Shown: one piece after another, positions 33,882 through 45,712 of the stretch | Layout of the letters: every line of letters starts with the position of its first letter | How positions within the stretch are numbered: the first letter of the stretch is position 1 | Assembly: GCF_028502605.1 (NCBI RefSeq) | Contig: NC_079232.1 | Location: 2,294,001 to 2,358,000 of the forward strand | Origin: Trichoderma breve | Lineage: Eukaryota > Ascomycota > Sordariomycetes > Hypocreales > Hypocreaceae | Reading direction: 5' to 3' | Length of the DNA stretch: 64,000 bases | The notes under the pieces: generated by a model | Told to the model about the DNA's origin: nothing | Databases searched by the model: none | Seen by the model: only the letters and a program-made list of their open reading frames with translations | Program-made: the position numbers and the translations under genes

Positions 33882-34564
33882 TGCCTACAAGATTCTGTAG
33901 AAAAGCATTAGGGGTAAATATGGAATATAAGTAGCTATAGCCAGATATATCGTGGCTTCGTGCTGGAGACATAGCCTGGTTCCACGTACGAACTGGCACC
34001 AAAAGGCGGATTTATTCTTCTTTAAGCTTACTAGGTAGTTAATAGTAGGTCGAAATAATGTAGAAGAAAAGAGGTGCTATTTGAGGCCCAGGAGACGGGG
34101 AGTTCCGATGGATTGGATAATAATTGAATGTTCGTTGATTTTAGCCAATGTACATGTAAGAAAGTCGTATTGATGCCCGAACTGGCGGCCTAACTGAGGG
34201 GCACCTTTCATCACGCTGATTTTCCTTAGGAATAGCCCATCAATGTTTATCATTCGACATAATACTACCTAATGCTTTTCCGTGCCTAAAGTATGTCGGA
34301 TATCGCAGCGGAAAAAGAACATAGGAGCACAATAACGACTTGCGCCCACGTTCGCTCAACCCACAATCGCTCAGCCTGATCTTTGCATCTTTTCATATCC
34401 TCTATTGCCTTCTCATGTGTTCCGATAGGCATACTCGCTAATCCACACATTATTTTCCTAGTACTTGAGGACTAGGATACAGCTTCTGCATCGCTGCGTA
34501 TACGTCGCGTCATTGTCGTGGTGCAATACCATACTTTGCGATACCCCCTTGTGTTGTCGAGGCC
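33882..34564. other. intergenic region, promoter of the second NLR
   Basis: No gene is seen. AT-rich left half, then the promoter of the intact NACHT-WD40 gene. Confidence 0.5.
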
Positions 34565-37500
34565 ATGGGCGAAAAACACCAGTCAAAAGCCTCGAGGTTT
34601 AAGAGTCTTTTCAGGCGTGATGTATCGCCGCTGCCTCCACCTTCTGGATCGCGCGTAGGTCAGGAGATCCCGGACGCCAGAGCAGCGGAACTTGAAACTT
34701 CAATACAGGCAATGACAACAGAGGGGCAATCTTTAGGCCAAGGAGACGCGCATGGCTCGAAACCGCTTACGAGCAGCACAACAAGAGCCGAACCAACAGA
34801 GCAGCAATGCACAAGCCCTTCAAAATCCCAAGACTTATGGAACGCTACTTACGAAAGCCTCGTGGAGGATAAGGATACTATAAATCTTGTCAGATCGTAT
34901 GTAACGATCTTGGCGACAGTCCTCAACACTACGCTTCCCGAAGCCGAAGTTTTGACAGATCTCAACGATCGAACTAAACGACAAGATTTTATGAGGAAGC
35001 TGGTGGAAGAGGGCCAAGCGAGGATCTCCACGACGTCAAATGTTTTGAACGGGGTGAGTGCTGTTGCGGAATTCATTGTTTCGGTAAAGGGACTCGTGGA
35101 TGCCGCTGTCCAGAATATCCCACAGGCCGCGCTTCCATGGGCTGGTGTTTGCATCGGATTACAGGTAACTAATATCCTCACCATTCTTGAAATTTAGCGA
35201 TTAATCTCTGCCAGATCCTCACAAATCCTGCTAATGCAAGAAAATCCAACCTGGACGGCATGGCGCATGTTATCTCTAGAATGGAGTGGTATTGCTCCCT
35301 GACAGAGTGCCTAATGGAGAAAGATGACGTCGATGAGTCTGGGTTGATCCTGTCTCAGCTGGAAAGGGAGATTATTTCTCTTTACAAGGCTCTCCTCCAG
35401 TATCAAATGAAGAGTATATGCTCTTACTACCGGCATCACGGCCTTCAGTTCCTCCGAGAGCTTGCGAATTTGGATAGTTGGGAAAACGATTACAAGGCTA
35501 TAAGGGACGCGGAAGATGTCCTTCGCCATGATTTAGACCAGTACATCAAGGTCCAAGGGAAGACTATGCTGGAGGAACTCCTTGGACGTGCCAAGGGAAT
35601 GGTCGAGCTACTTGGGGATCTTCGTCAGACACTTCAAGACATCGTCATTTATCAGAAGAGCAACTTGGATGAGAGGAACAAACAGTGCCTTAGGGATCTC
35701 TTCGTGGTAGATCCGCAAGATGACATGAAGAAGATTGAGAAAAACAAAGATACGTTACTCAGTGAGGCAAACAACTGGATATTCCAAATGGAGGAATACC
35801 AGGCATTCACGAATTGGAACAACACCGGATCTATGCTACCATCATGCCGATTATTGTGGATTAAAGGCCATGCCGGCACTGGGAAAACGATGCTTCTAAT
35901 GAGTATTATTCGCGAGCTCCTAAGCCACTCGGCGGCATTTGCACCTAAAGTTTCTCACTTTTTCTGTCAAGGCACAGTCAAGGCCTTAAATACCGGTACA
36001 GCCACTTTGAGATGTTTAATTTGGATGCTCCTTATACAGCAGCCACATCTAATCTCTCATTTGAAGTCAAAGTACGATAATGCAGGTGCTTCTCTTTTTG
36101 AAGGCGACTGTGTATTTATTTCTCTAAATGATGCGTTTGAGAATATGTTGAAGGATCCCAAGTTATCTCCGGTGTATCTCGTGGTTGATGCTCTTGACGA
36201 GTGTGAGCAGGACCTGGGCGATCTTAAGAGACTTATTTTCACTTCCCTTACAATCTCCCATAAAGTAAAGTGGCTAGTATCGAGCCGCCCAACAGTTGAT
36301 CTCAGGGTTCCAGAAACAGAAGGCTCGTTGGTCGAGCTCGATTCCCAGAAGTTGCAAAAACCAGTCAATGCGTTTATTAACCATAAAATTTCCCTACTCA
36401 AAGGCAGACCAGGATACACTGATGAAATATTGGAACAAGCCAGGAAAGAAGTTAGCCAGCGAGCTGAGAATACCTTTCTTTGGGTGGCTTTGGTATTCAA
36501 GGAACTTGACAAAGAAGACGGAAACCATATTGTGGTGGATGGAATGTACGCTCTCGACATCATCAAGGAAATCCCTTCCGGCTTGTCGAAATTATACGAC
36601 TATATGATGGGCAAGATTGAAAAGGGATTGAGACAAGACCGCGAATACTGCAGAAATGTGCTGGTGGCTACTCTTCTTGCATTTCGTCCTTTAACCCTTT
36701 CCGAAGTCGGAGTGCTCGCCCAGTTGCCAAACAAAACCCCAGCGACTATTGTTCGAAAGTGCGGTTCATTTCTAACAGTCCAGAACGAAATGGTGTACTT
36801 GATCCACCAGTCAGCCAAAGATTATCTGCAGGAAAATTACAAATCCAAGCTCTGGAAATCCAAGGATCAGCCGGCTGAGATGTCGCAAGGGCATGAGGAC
36901 ATCGCAATGTATTCGATCAGAGCAATGTCCTCGGGGCTCAGACAAAACATGTACAACCTCGATTACGGCTTCAAACCGGATGATATGAGACCTCCGCAGC
37001 CGGATCCTCTGGGTCCGCTACAATACTCCTGCGTCTTCTGGGCCGATCACCTTACCGCAGCAATTCGGGAGAGCTTTGATCACGAGAGAGTTCTTGCGGA
37101 TGATGGAGAAGTATTAAAGTTTATGAGGGAGAAATTCCTTCACTGGCTAGAAGCCCTATCTATCGTGGGAAACCTTCTGGAGGGTGCAGATGCAATAAAA
37201 AAGCTTCTGTCTATTGCCCAGGTAGGCGCAAAACTACATGTACTTTTATGACGCGCAGCTACTGATCACTTCCAGAAATCGAACCTATATTCCCAGCTCA
37301 CTCGGTTCCTGGAAGATGCCGAGAGATTCATCCAAAGCCATGGATCAATTATAGAACGAGCTCCGCTACAAGCATATGGCTCTGCACTGGTATTCAGTCC
37401 AAGGACAAGCGAGGTCAAGGCCGCGCAATGGAAGCATAGGTTACCGTTTATCAAAATGCTAGCAGGGGTTAAAATCCAATGGGATTCACACCGACAGACC

Positions 37501-39420
37501 CTCGACGCAGGTGACGAAGTCAACGTTGTGGCCTTCTCGCCCAATAGCAGGATACTTGCCTCCGCGTTGGGTCATATTGTTCAATTCTGGGATGCATCCA
37601 CGGGAAGCCCTCAACGGACACTAGAGGGACACACTGGAAAGGTAAGGTCTATAGCCTTCTCATCTGACGGCAAGATATTGGCCTCGTCATCAGATGACAA
37701 TACTATTCGCCTTTGGGATGCATCCACAGGAAGCCATCAACGGACACTAGTCGGACACATTGGAAAGGTAAGGTCTATAGCCTTCTCACCTGACAACACG
37801 ATATTGGCCTCATCGTCAATTGACAATACTATTCGACTCTGGGATATTGCTTTAGGGAGCTGTCGGCAAAAAATCGAGGAACATGATGATGGAACTAGAT
37901 ACAAATCTGTAGCCTTCTCACCTGACGGCAGGATCTTAGCCTCAGTATCAGGCCCTGGAATCCTTCGGCTCGGGGATGTAGCTCTTGGGAAGTACCAACA
38001 AAAAGTCGATGAAGAACATGCGGTCCGCTGTGTAGCCTTTTCACCTGGTGGTAATATTCTAGCCGTATTAAGGGTGGTTAGCCCCATTCAGCTCTGGGAT
38101 ACAAGTTCATGGAGAACTATGAAAACGCTCGATATCAATGCTGCCTATAGCTCTTCCTTAGTTTTCTCGCCTAATGGTAAGATGCTAGCTTTCATGGGAC
38201 CTCTACTTAATATCCTACTCTGGGATATGGCTACAGAGAGCATCTGGGACACACTCGTGGGACACCGCGACGAAATTACGAGTCTCGCTTTTTCGCCTGA
38301 TGGTATGACACTAGCCTCTGCCTCATGTGACAGGACTATTAAGCTCTGGGATATAAGTTCAGGGAACCGCCATAGTACGGTTGAAGAGCATAACCTGTGG
38401 CATTCCGGGGAGTCGATTTGCATGACATTTTCGCCCGACGGCGAGACAATGGTGTCGGCTTCGCGCAAGGGTTTCCAAGTTTGGGATACAGCTACGTGGG
38501 GCTGTGAGCCAACAATCTCTCAAAAGCACGAGGGACACCCATATAAACCTATTATAGTCTTTTCGCCGGACGGCAAGACGCTAGCCCTGGCGTTGGACGA
38601 TGGCATCGAGCTCTGGGACACGGCCACTTGGACATGCCGGCTGATGCAGAAGGAAGCTCGGCCGTTTGATCAATATGAATCAACGGCAGCTGCCGTAGCT
38701 TTCTCGCCGGACAGCAAGACGCTGGCCACGGCGTCACGAGACGAGACTATCTCGTGCTGGCTGTGGGACGCGACTACGGGCAGCACCCTGTGGACCTTGG
38801 ATAGAGACCGGGAGACGAGGATTGTGATTCGCTCTGTGGCATTTTCGCCGGACGGCAAGACGCTGGCATTTGCGTTGGATGATTGCATCGACCTCTGGGA
38901 TGCAGCCACGGGGATTCATCAGCAGGGGTTGAGTCTCGAGGACCATTGCACGGACCCCGAACCCCTGGACTTCCCACTTCTGGCCTTCTCGCCCAACGGC
39001 AAGACTCTAGCATCTGCGTCGTCCTGGTCCAGGTACAACGACATCTGGCTCTGGCACAAGGAGGGTTCTGGGCGCTGGAGTAACCCAGAGAAGCTGACCA
39101 ACGGCCACGCTTTTTGTTTGGGCTTCTCGCCTGACGGCGCACACCTGCTGGTCAACTATCGACCGGTTCAGCTGCTGTATACATTAGCCTCTCTCGATGA
39201 GCGTTTTGATGAGGATTCTGCCGAATCATTTCTGTACTTCGAGCAAGAGTGGATAATGTTGAATGGCAAAGAGATTCTTTGGCTTCCTGCCGACTACAGA
39301 CCTTATCCAAGGGATATTGTAATAGTACATGGTAACAAGATGGCCTGGGTAAATCAAGCTGGGAGCCAAATGTTCTTCCAAGTCGGATTTGCAGAAGGAA
39401 TGCCACGGCAAACCGAATAA
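34565..39420 (+). CDS. NWD-NACHT-WD40 receptor (HET-E/HNWD-like NLR), intact
   Basis: Three exons (34565-35164, 35215-37221, 37276-39420), all phase 0, give 1583 aa. Residues about 90-400 form the NACHT-NTPase N-terminal (NWD) domain (LWNATYESLVEDKDTINLVRSY...). The NACHT domain has a P-loop GHAGTGKT near 420 and Walker B YLVVDALDECEQ near 520. The conserved LIHQSAKDYL follows, then about 13 WD40-type repeats from residue 875 to about 1530 with SFSPDGK-type cores. Such STAND proteins act in allorecognition and innate-type defence in fungi. The WD40 part probably senses the ligand and NACHT drives oligomerisation (family knowledge). No cell-death effector domain precedes NWD. The 126-bp repeat units near 37590-37840 are nearly identical at DNA level. 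It is a distant paralogue of the broken receptor at 18.6-22.9 kb. Confidence 0.92.
37588..37842 (+). repeat. two nearly identical 126-bp WD40 repeat units
   Basis: Successive 42-codon units in the NLR share long identical runs (GGATGCATCCAC, TCAACGGACACTA, GGAAAGGTAAGGTCTATAG). They differ at few positions, much closer than the other WD repeats of the gene, which points to recent duplication or gene conversion. Confidence 0.8.
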
Positions 39421-39632
39421 CCGGGTATCTTTTCCTTTGCCGTCGATCCAAGGCTACCGCTAGCCATATGACTCGCGCGCTCTGGAAAGATACCTATTAC
39501 TGCGAAAGACACGTCATGGCTGGTTTTGTTTAAGTATTGGTGATCTTCGACAAGAAAGTTGCAGTATGCTGATTTGACAACATATGCTCGAAACGCACAT
39601 AGGTTATAAGCCAGTTACTCCTGAGATCAATC

Positions 39633-39752
39633 ACATACGACCATAGGTAGTGGAAAATTCGGGGTCCCGTCTGCTCCCCCATAGACAAGCCACTAACCGG
39701 CAGATTAGTAGTTGAGTGGGTGACCATCAGCGAACACCGGCTGTTGTATGTT
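39633..39752 (+). rRNA. 5S ribosomal RNA gene (possibly a variant copy)
   Basis: 120 bp from ACATACGACCATAGG to CTGTTGTATGTT. The ends can pair to form helix I. The internal segments GGGTCCCGTC, ATAGACAAGCC, TTAGTAGTTG and GGGTGACCATCAGCGAA fit the fungal 5S pattern, including the internal promoter. T runs directly downstream (39751-39755 and 39759-39766) can end Pol III transcription. Compared with the usual fungal sequence, some sites look like G-to-A or C-to-T changes (TTGAGTGGG, ACCATCAGC), so it may be a minor or decaying copy. Dispersed single 5S genes are normal in filamentous ascomycetes. Confidence 0.88.
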
Positions 39753-40027
39753 TTTGTATTTTTTTTGGAAGTTTTGCTGTCCTTTTCGTTCTTTTTATAT
39801 TGTGATTTCGGTGCGGAACAAACCCTTGTCTTTTCGGTGTGTATGTTTCATGCAGGTTGCGTGGGGTTTATGCAGGCTTAGTCATCTGATCTCATCGCCA
39901 GTTAAAATCGTCCCATCTTACGTACCTGGAAGAACTTGGAAATTCGTGCCATTGGTGGAATTCGCCCAAAACATCTCAAAGTACATGGGGAAAAAGAATC
40001 ACAGGATTTCATGTACGATATCTGAAG

Positions 40028-40414
40028 ATGTTTGTGACTAGGCGTCTGCTGCAGGCTTGCAGAATCACTTTGTTCTCCAGGGATGACTGCGGTCTCTGCA
40101 CGCAGGCTAAGGGTGTGCTTTCGGACGTTTGGGATAAGCGGCCATTTCAGTACACGGAGGTGAATTTGGCGAAGCCGGAATTCAAGCATTGGAAAAACTT
40201 ATACGATTTCGATATCCCTGTTGTGAGTAGGATACCTTTCTTGTTTCTGGCGGCAAGCAATGGGAGGAGCCTAATCTCAGGTGAACAGATACATATTAGC
40301 AAAGCAGACGCTCCCGAGGAAGACGTCAACAAGTATGGAAAGGCCATCAAGCTGATGCACCGATTCACGACGGAGCAAGTTGAGGCCAAGATGGATCAAG
40401 TCGAAGGCATCTAG
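40028..40414 (+). CDS. glutaredoxin-like protein (DUF836 type)
   Basis: Exons 40028-40222 and 40289-40414 give 106 aa. The thioredoxin-fold start ITLFSRDDCGLCTQAK carries a Cys-X2-Cys redox motif near residue 21. Then come TEVNLAKPE and the join DIPV to IHISK, which is the cis-Pro strand of the family; reading through the 66-bp intron would break this. Related proteins are small, often mitochondrial, glutaredoxin-like factors of unclear role; the Arg-rich head (MFVTRRLLQACR) would fit mitochondrial targeting. Its 3' end faces the aldolase gene 70 bp away. Confidence 0.9.
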   Translation: MFVTRRLLQACRITLFSRDDCGLCTQAKGVLSDVWDKRPFQYTEVNLAKPEFKHWKNLYDFDIPVVSRIPFLFLAASNGRSLISGEQIHISKADAPEEDVNKYGKAIKLMHRFTTEQVEAKMDQVEGI

Positions 40415-40484
40415 ATTTATAATGTCTAATCTACCCAAGAACAAGGGGGAAACATTTCTTTGCTTGGCACGCGCAGTTCTGCAT

Positions 40485-41693
40485 CTAAGTTGTAGCCGCG
40501 GTGAGAGACTGCTTAGCACTGTCCTCGATGGCCATATAGTCTGTAACTACGTGGATCATGTCATAGCCCATCTGATGGCACTTCTTTGCGTGCGCCGGGT
40601 CGAGCGTGTAAATGCCGCTCTTCTTGCCGGCTTTGGCGGCCGCGGCCTGGATCTTGACCAGGGCCTTGTCGAGTTCCGGGGGAATGCCCTCGGTGGTGAT
40701 GCGGTGGCCAATGTTATTACCTGAGGGCGTTTGTCAATTAACAACCGAATCTTGAGCGGTGCTTACAAATAGCTACTCGGAGCTTTCTTACCTAGGTCGA
40801 ATGGACCCACGAACAGCACATCGATTCCCTCAACGGCAGCGATTGCATCTACATCTTCGAGGGCCTCCTTGGTCTCGATTTGAACCATGGTCAAGATGGA
40901 CTCGTTGCCTTGGTTGAGGTAGTCGAGAGAACTGATAGTGCGACCAAACTGTTTGGCGGAATAAGGAGATCCAAAGCCTCGCTTTCCCCATGGAGGGAAC
41001 TTGGCGGCCTGGACGAGGTCTTCTGCCTCCTTGACGGTACGCAGCAGCGGGACAAGGACCTGGGAGTTTCTCATCAGTATTCAGCCCTGTATCAGTATCT
41101 AGACCAGCCGTTCAAGGTTGGATCTATTGATAATAAGAAATGAGATATGGCACATACTCCATGAGCTCCAGTGTCCAATGCACCTGAATGAATGAGTCAG
41201 TTTCACTCTATATACATGAGAAGGGACGTGTAGAAACATACGCTTCACCATCCAAGGCTCCATGCCAGCGATCCTCACAATAGGAGACACTCCCAACGCC
41301 GCAATGGCAGGAACTGCATCATGCATGGCACGATCTACCGACTCAGAACAACTGTCAGCTCACTCACTCCATCAAACTCATAACTCATATCAATTGCACA
41401 CGCAACTCACCGTCCATGCCTCCATGCTCGCAATCAACCAACACCCAATCCAAGCCAGACTGCGCCAACAGCCTTGAGATGGTCGCTCCTGGAATCATCT
41501 GCCAGCCGCCAAAAGCAGGCTTGTTCGCGTCAAACAGCGCCTTGAGCGGGTTGCCCGACTTCACCGTCGCCTGCGCGCCTCCTGGCGCAACTCCTGCTCC
41601 GATATAAGACATTCTGGGTATTTTAGATTGCACAACTGATTTGTTCCGGAACAGTAAACGGGGTGTCGCAGTTCTTAAGAAGAATGAATTCAT
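40485..41693 (-). CDS. HpcH/HpaI family aldolase
   Basis: Five exons (41693-41411, 41334-41242, 41183-41158, 41059-40792, 40720-40485) give 301 aa; the third exon is only 26 nt, yet all phases agree. The HpcH/HpaI TIM-barrel motifs are plain: FGGWQMIPGATISRLLAQSGLDWVLVDCEHGGMD, SPIVRIAG (catalytic Arg), TMVQIETKEALED (metal-binding Glu) and VLFVGPFDLG. The family cleaves 2-keto-3-deoxy or 4-hydroxy-2-oxo acids to pyruvate and an aldehyde using a divalent metal; the exact substrate cannot be read from sequence. The first 27 residues (FFLRTATPRLLFRNKSV) look like a mitochondrial presequence; a second ATG at 41612 would omit it. Confidence 0.92.
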
Positions 41694-42745
41694 GCCTGTC
41701 GTTTGCGTTCCCGAGGAAGAATTGGGTCAGTGTTAAACGGGATCGGAGGGGTGTGAAGGGAATACGTCAGAGGCCAGGCGGAGCAACTCGTTTCTGTCTT
41801 GTAATCGATGATTGGACAGAAGCACTCAGAGATGGCCCTCTGGAACCGGCAATGGCATGTTCTGGGAGATCTGTGATGAGTTGGACTTACACTACGAAGA
41901 TGGTCATGGGTCTATTGACGGGCCAGGATGAAGTCGGCTATCACAGGCAGAGTGCGGGGAGAATGGTGGAGGTGCCAAGGTGGCGTGGGGGGGAACAATA
42001 CGGAGTAGAGACACGGGAATAGCGAGACTGTCTCGGTCAAACAAAGAAGCGAGTCGTGCTACTCCGTTCCGTACGATTAGGCTAATTGCTTATTGCTTAT
42101 TGATTGTTGCTTATTGATTGTTGCTTATTGATAGAGTTGCTTATTGTCTTATCATTGTTGTGTTAGTCTAATACTACCACATACCTCGGAAGTTGAGCCC
42201 TATGGATGTCAATGTGGAGATGGATGCATTCATGCAAAAAGCAAGCACTGCCTGTGCTATCCATTCATCTATTACTAGCTTGGACCAATATTTACATAGA
42301 AAACAATTCCGATTCTTCCGATTTTTGAGTTTTTGCCGTTTGTATACTCCAAGAAGATGAAAGAAAAAAAGCCCATTGGCTATAATCGAGTCCAATCTTG
42401 GGGATCTAGTTTGTGTGGGGTGAGACTCCATCTTGTTTGCTCTATCGAAATTCAAAAGCAGCATCAACCACGCGTATCAGAGTTTTTCCCGTTTGGAATT
42501 CAGAAAGGGGGTGTTACCCAATCTCCTATCTCTGAATTCCTGTCAGAACTCAAGCCCAACTGCTGAGCTCATCTAACTCCTCGGCCTTTGCTGCTCAGAC
42601 CATATGGGAGTGTAGAGGTGTTCGTTCCTGTGCTCAATCGTTCCGAGGCCCGAGGGATCAATGAATGTTTATAACCCATTAATCCTGGAGACATCTGTTG
42701 CACAATGTTAGCAGACAAATAAATGTGCGTGCCGTCCCACAGCCA
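41694..42745. other. intergenic region with a TTGCTTATTGA-type repeat
   Basis: No gene. It carries the aldolase promoter, a TACGGAGTA word at 41999, the short tandem repeat at 42085-42147 and the 3' flank of rpb7. Confidence 0.5.
42085..42147 (+). repeat. tandem repeat, unit about TTGCTTATTGATTG
   Basis: About four to five imperfect 14-bp units (ATTGCTTATTG, CTTATTGATTG, TTGCTTATTGATTG, TTGCTTATTGATAG, TTGCTTATTG). Confidence 0.85.
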
Positions 42746-43387
42746 TCAGCCATACCCTAGGTAATCCTCCTTGATGCTTCCAATGGCCCACATCTCGCCG
42801 ACCTCTGTTCGCGTTCCGATAATCTTGACGCGCACATGCGTGCCCGGCTCGATGACGGTGTCTTCGTTGTTAGTAAACTGAGGGGGTGTCGCGTTGGGGT
42901 CCCATTTGATGTCGCTCGGTATCAGCTGCGGCAAACAACGTGAAACAGAATCAGCACCTCTCCAACCATTGGCCGTTCGGAATTGCTGGGGAAGTTTAAA
43001 CGCACATGAGCAGACACAAAGAGTCTGAGGGGGCCAGCCTGGGCGAAGAAACCCTGTGGATTGATGGAGTAGACAACGGCATCAACCTGATCAGGGTCAG
43101 ACAACTGCTTGCCACAACGGGCGCAGATTTCGCCTTACCGTCTCTCCTTTAAATGGCCGCCACACCACGGCGCGGTATCCAACCGTAAACTCTGCAAGAC
43201 CGTTGCCTGGCAAGATGCGACCTTCGGAAATGTCGAACGTGTCCATGATGGAGATGATGTAGTAGCTGCCGGCGCATGTGCCTTCGACGTCCTTTAGCAG
43301 CTTGCTAGTGACGAGATCGTGCATGTTGCGGCCGAAGTAGGAAGGATGCAGGGTGACCCTGCGCTCCATATTGTAGAGAAAGAACAT
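42746..43387 (-). CDS. rpb7: DNA-directed RNA polymerase II subunit Rpb7
   Basis: Exons 43387-43139, 43086-43006 and 42925-42746, all phase 0, give 169 aa, almost the yeast length. The protein starts MFFLYNMERRVTLHPSYFG and has the tip domain typical of Rpb7 (LLKDVEGTC, GRILPGNGLAEFTVGYRAVVWRPFKGE). The OB-fold half follows (VVYSINPQGFFAQAGPLRLFVSAH, then GTHVRVKIIGTR and GSIKEDYLG). Rpb7 with Rpb4 forms the stalk of RNA polymerase II and binds nascent RNA. The start context is strong (CCACCATG). The promoter has a long CT-rich tract on the coding strand (43680-43590). Confidence 0.97.
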
Positions 43388-45001
43388 GGTGGGCGACTAG
43401 TTACGTGACGACGAGGGCTTCGGACGGCGGCGGGATGGCAATTGTCGTGTTGAACGGAGAGCGATGGGTGAGCCTTCCAGAGAATCCTCTCAGTATCCCA
43501 TACGAAGGCGATTCTCGTCTCTCGAGAGCGCACGCGCGCTATACGGATATCTAATGGTCAATCGGCGACGGCAAGGCGTAGCAATCGAGGTCGTCGAAGA
43601 AAGGGAGGAGGAGCCCGGCGAGGAGGAGAGGGGGGGGAGGAGTGAGGAGCGAGGAGAAGAGACAAAGCTCTTGAAGCAGACGCAACACGCACAGCTGGAT
43701 CTCTGCGCTTTCGGGTGTGCGTTGCTGCTCCTCGGCTGGGGATTGATGGAGCTGGAGCAAAGAGGATGAAGACGAAAGCGCGGCGAGGCTGCGATGGATC
43801 AAATGCAATGGTTTGGTTGGGAAATCTTTGGAGCCGGCGCTACCACATGGTCTGTGCGCTAGCCCAAGACGGGACTCAGGCGCGAGCTTATTAAGAGCAG
43901 TTCTTTGGCGACGAACGAACGGGAGACACGCAGGCTGAGGTCATTTGCGTTGATGCGCTGCACTCGGGATTGGGGTAGAGCCCATTTGCCCATTTACTCC
44001 GCATAATAGGGGTCTATCACATGTTTTTTTGTGACTTTCTTGGTGGTGTCAGGTATTCTAGAAAGTGAGGAGGAAAGAGAAGCGCAACAAAAGGCCACCG
44101 TGTATCTTAGCATCTACCAAGCGCTACAGCAATCAATTGTGATGACCAACGGAAATGCATTGTAATCACCCGTCATGCTCGATTACTTGTCAAGGCAGTT
44201 GCATTGCAAAACATATATCATGATACTGCTCTATCAAAGCTCATAGCATCGAAAAGAGAAGACGCTCATTTGGTGGTGCTGCTTGATGCACCCTGTGGTC
44301 TAAAGGTACCTCTGCGCGCTAGTAGTCAAGGCGGCGGCTCGGGTACCTGGCTGAAGCTTGTGTAATAGGTTGCAGACAGATCCGCAAGTCAACGGCATTG
44401 TTCAAGAGAAACAAGGCCCTTGCACATTAGGTTTGCCTCGGAATATACATGCATGCATTTGTGCAGCATCAATACATATCCCCCTTGTAAACTCGCATAG
44501 ACAAGCATTTCAACCATGTCTTGCTGAATGTTCTGGGCTGTAATGCTTGCTTACTTCCAGGGGACAAGAGGCTGAGCACTCGCGCTGTCCATTGTCCCGA
44601 GGCTCCTAAATCCCCACCAACTTTGGACACACCATAGCGGCTTTCAGTGGACCTCGCTCAGAGCTCTCAGCGCCTCCGAAGTCTCCTGACCTGTTGCATC
44701 GAATTTGCATCTGCATCTCCTTGGATCAAAACCAAAACCTCATGCCGGGCCAATTCCACTCGACTCTGCAACCTCGATAGCACGCCGCCTGCGCCGTCTC
44801 GTTGCTGACTCGCGCCTCTTTTGCTGCTGCTGGTTTTCCCTTCCCTCCTCGATCCGTTCATTGTCCGATTGCATCTTCTCTCACGTGCCGGCCGGTCGCG
44901 CCAATTCTTCGGACTGGCGGTTACCAGCGTCTCGCATTTTGTTGAGCTTCTCCCTCTCCTCCCTCTCTCTGTCCTGCAGCCCGTCTCTAAACCTCGACAA
45001 A
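43388..45001. promoter_or_regulatory. divergent promoter region of rpb7 and mpo1
   Basis: 1.6 kb between divergent starts. A CT-rich tract on the minus strand (43680-43590) serves rpb7 and another on the plus strand (44940-44985) serves mpo1. The middle (43990-44650) shows nothing recognisable. Confidence 0.55.
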
Positions 45002-45712
45002 ATGTCTCTAGATCTGGAAAGGCACTTGACGTTTGTGAGCTCGCCTCATCTCTCCTCACGGCTTCCTCGTCCTCCCGCTAATGAATGAATTTTTCCTCAG
45101 TATGGCGCCTATCACCATAACCCCGTCAATGTGGCCATTCACATGATCTGCGTGCCTCTGCTCCTAGTATCAGGATTCGCCTTGGTATGTTCAACTCACC
45201 CAATGCTAATGTCAATGCCTTCGCCTAACCCGGTTTTTTCTCATCCTCTGCAATAGGCCACGTTTACAGGCACGCTCATTCACACCCCTAGCTGGCTGAC
45301 CGTCCCGTACTTGGATCTCAATCTCGGTACCATCGCCGCTTTCCTTTATGCATCGCTCTATTTGTTATTAGAGCCAGTAGCAGGCTTTGTATTGGCTGCC
45401 TTTTGTCTCGGTAGCACGGCTTTCGTCAACTCATGGCACCTCCGTGATCCCACCATGACCTTCCAGGTCGCCCTTGGTGTTCATGTCGTTTCCTGGATCG
45501 CACAGTTCATCGGCCATGGTGTCTTCGAGGGCCGCGCCCCTGCCTTGCTGGACAATCTCGTCCAGGCCATCTTCCTCGCCCCCATGTTTGTCTGGCTGGA
45601 AATGCTTTTCAAGCTTGGATACCGACGGGAACTCCAGGCCCGAGTTGAGAAGTCTGTCTCGAAGGAGATTGCCAAGTTCCAAGCCGCGTCCAAGAACGGC
45701 AAGGCCAATTAA
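45002..45712 (+). CDS. mpo1: Mpo1-like 2-hydroxy fatty acid dioxygenase (DUF962)
   Basis: Exons 45002-45034 (11 codons), 45101-45184 and 45257-45712 give 190 aa. The first exon supplies SLDLERHLTF and joins YGAYHHNPVNVAIHMICVPL, the DUF962 signature, whose histidines bind the catalytic iron. Four hydrophobic segments follow, including TIAAFLYASLYLLLEPVAGF and VVSWIAQFIGHG with FEGRAPALLDN. In yeast, Mpo1 is an ER membrane Fe(II) dioxygenase that shortens 2-hydroxy fatty acids during phytosphingosine breakdown. The C-terminal KVSKEIAKFQ tail is basic. The short first exon is needed to supply the conserved His of the N-terminal motif. Confidence 0.93.
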
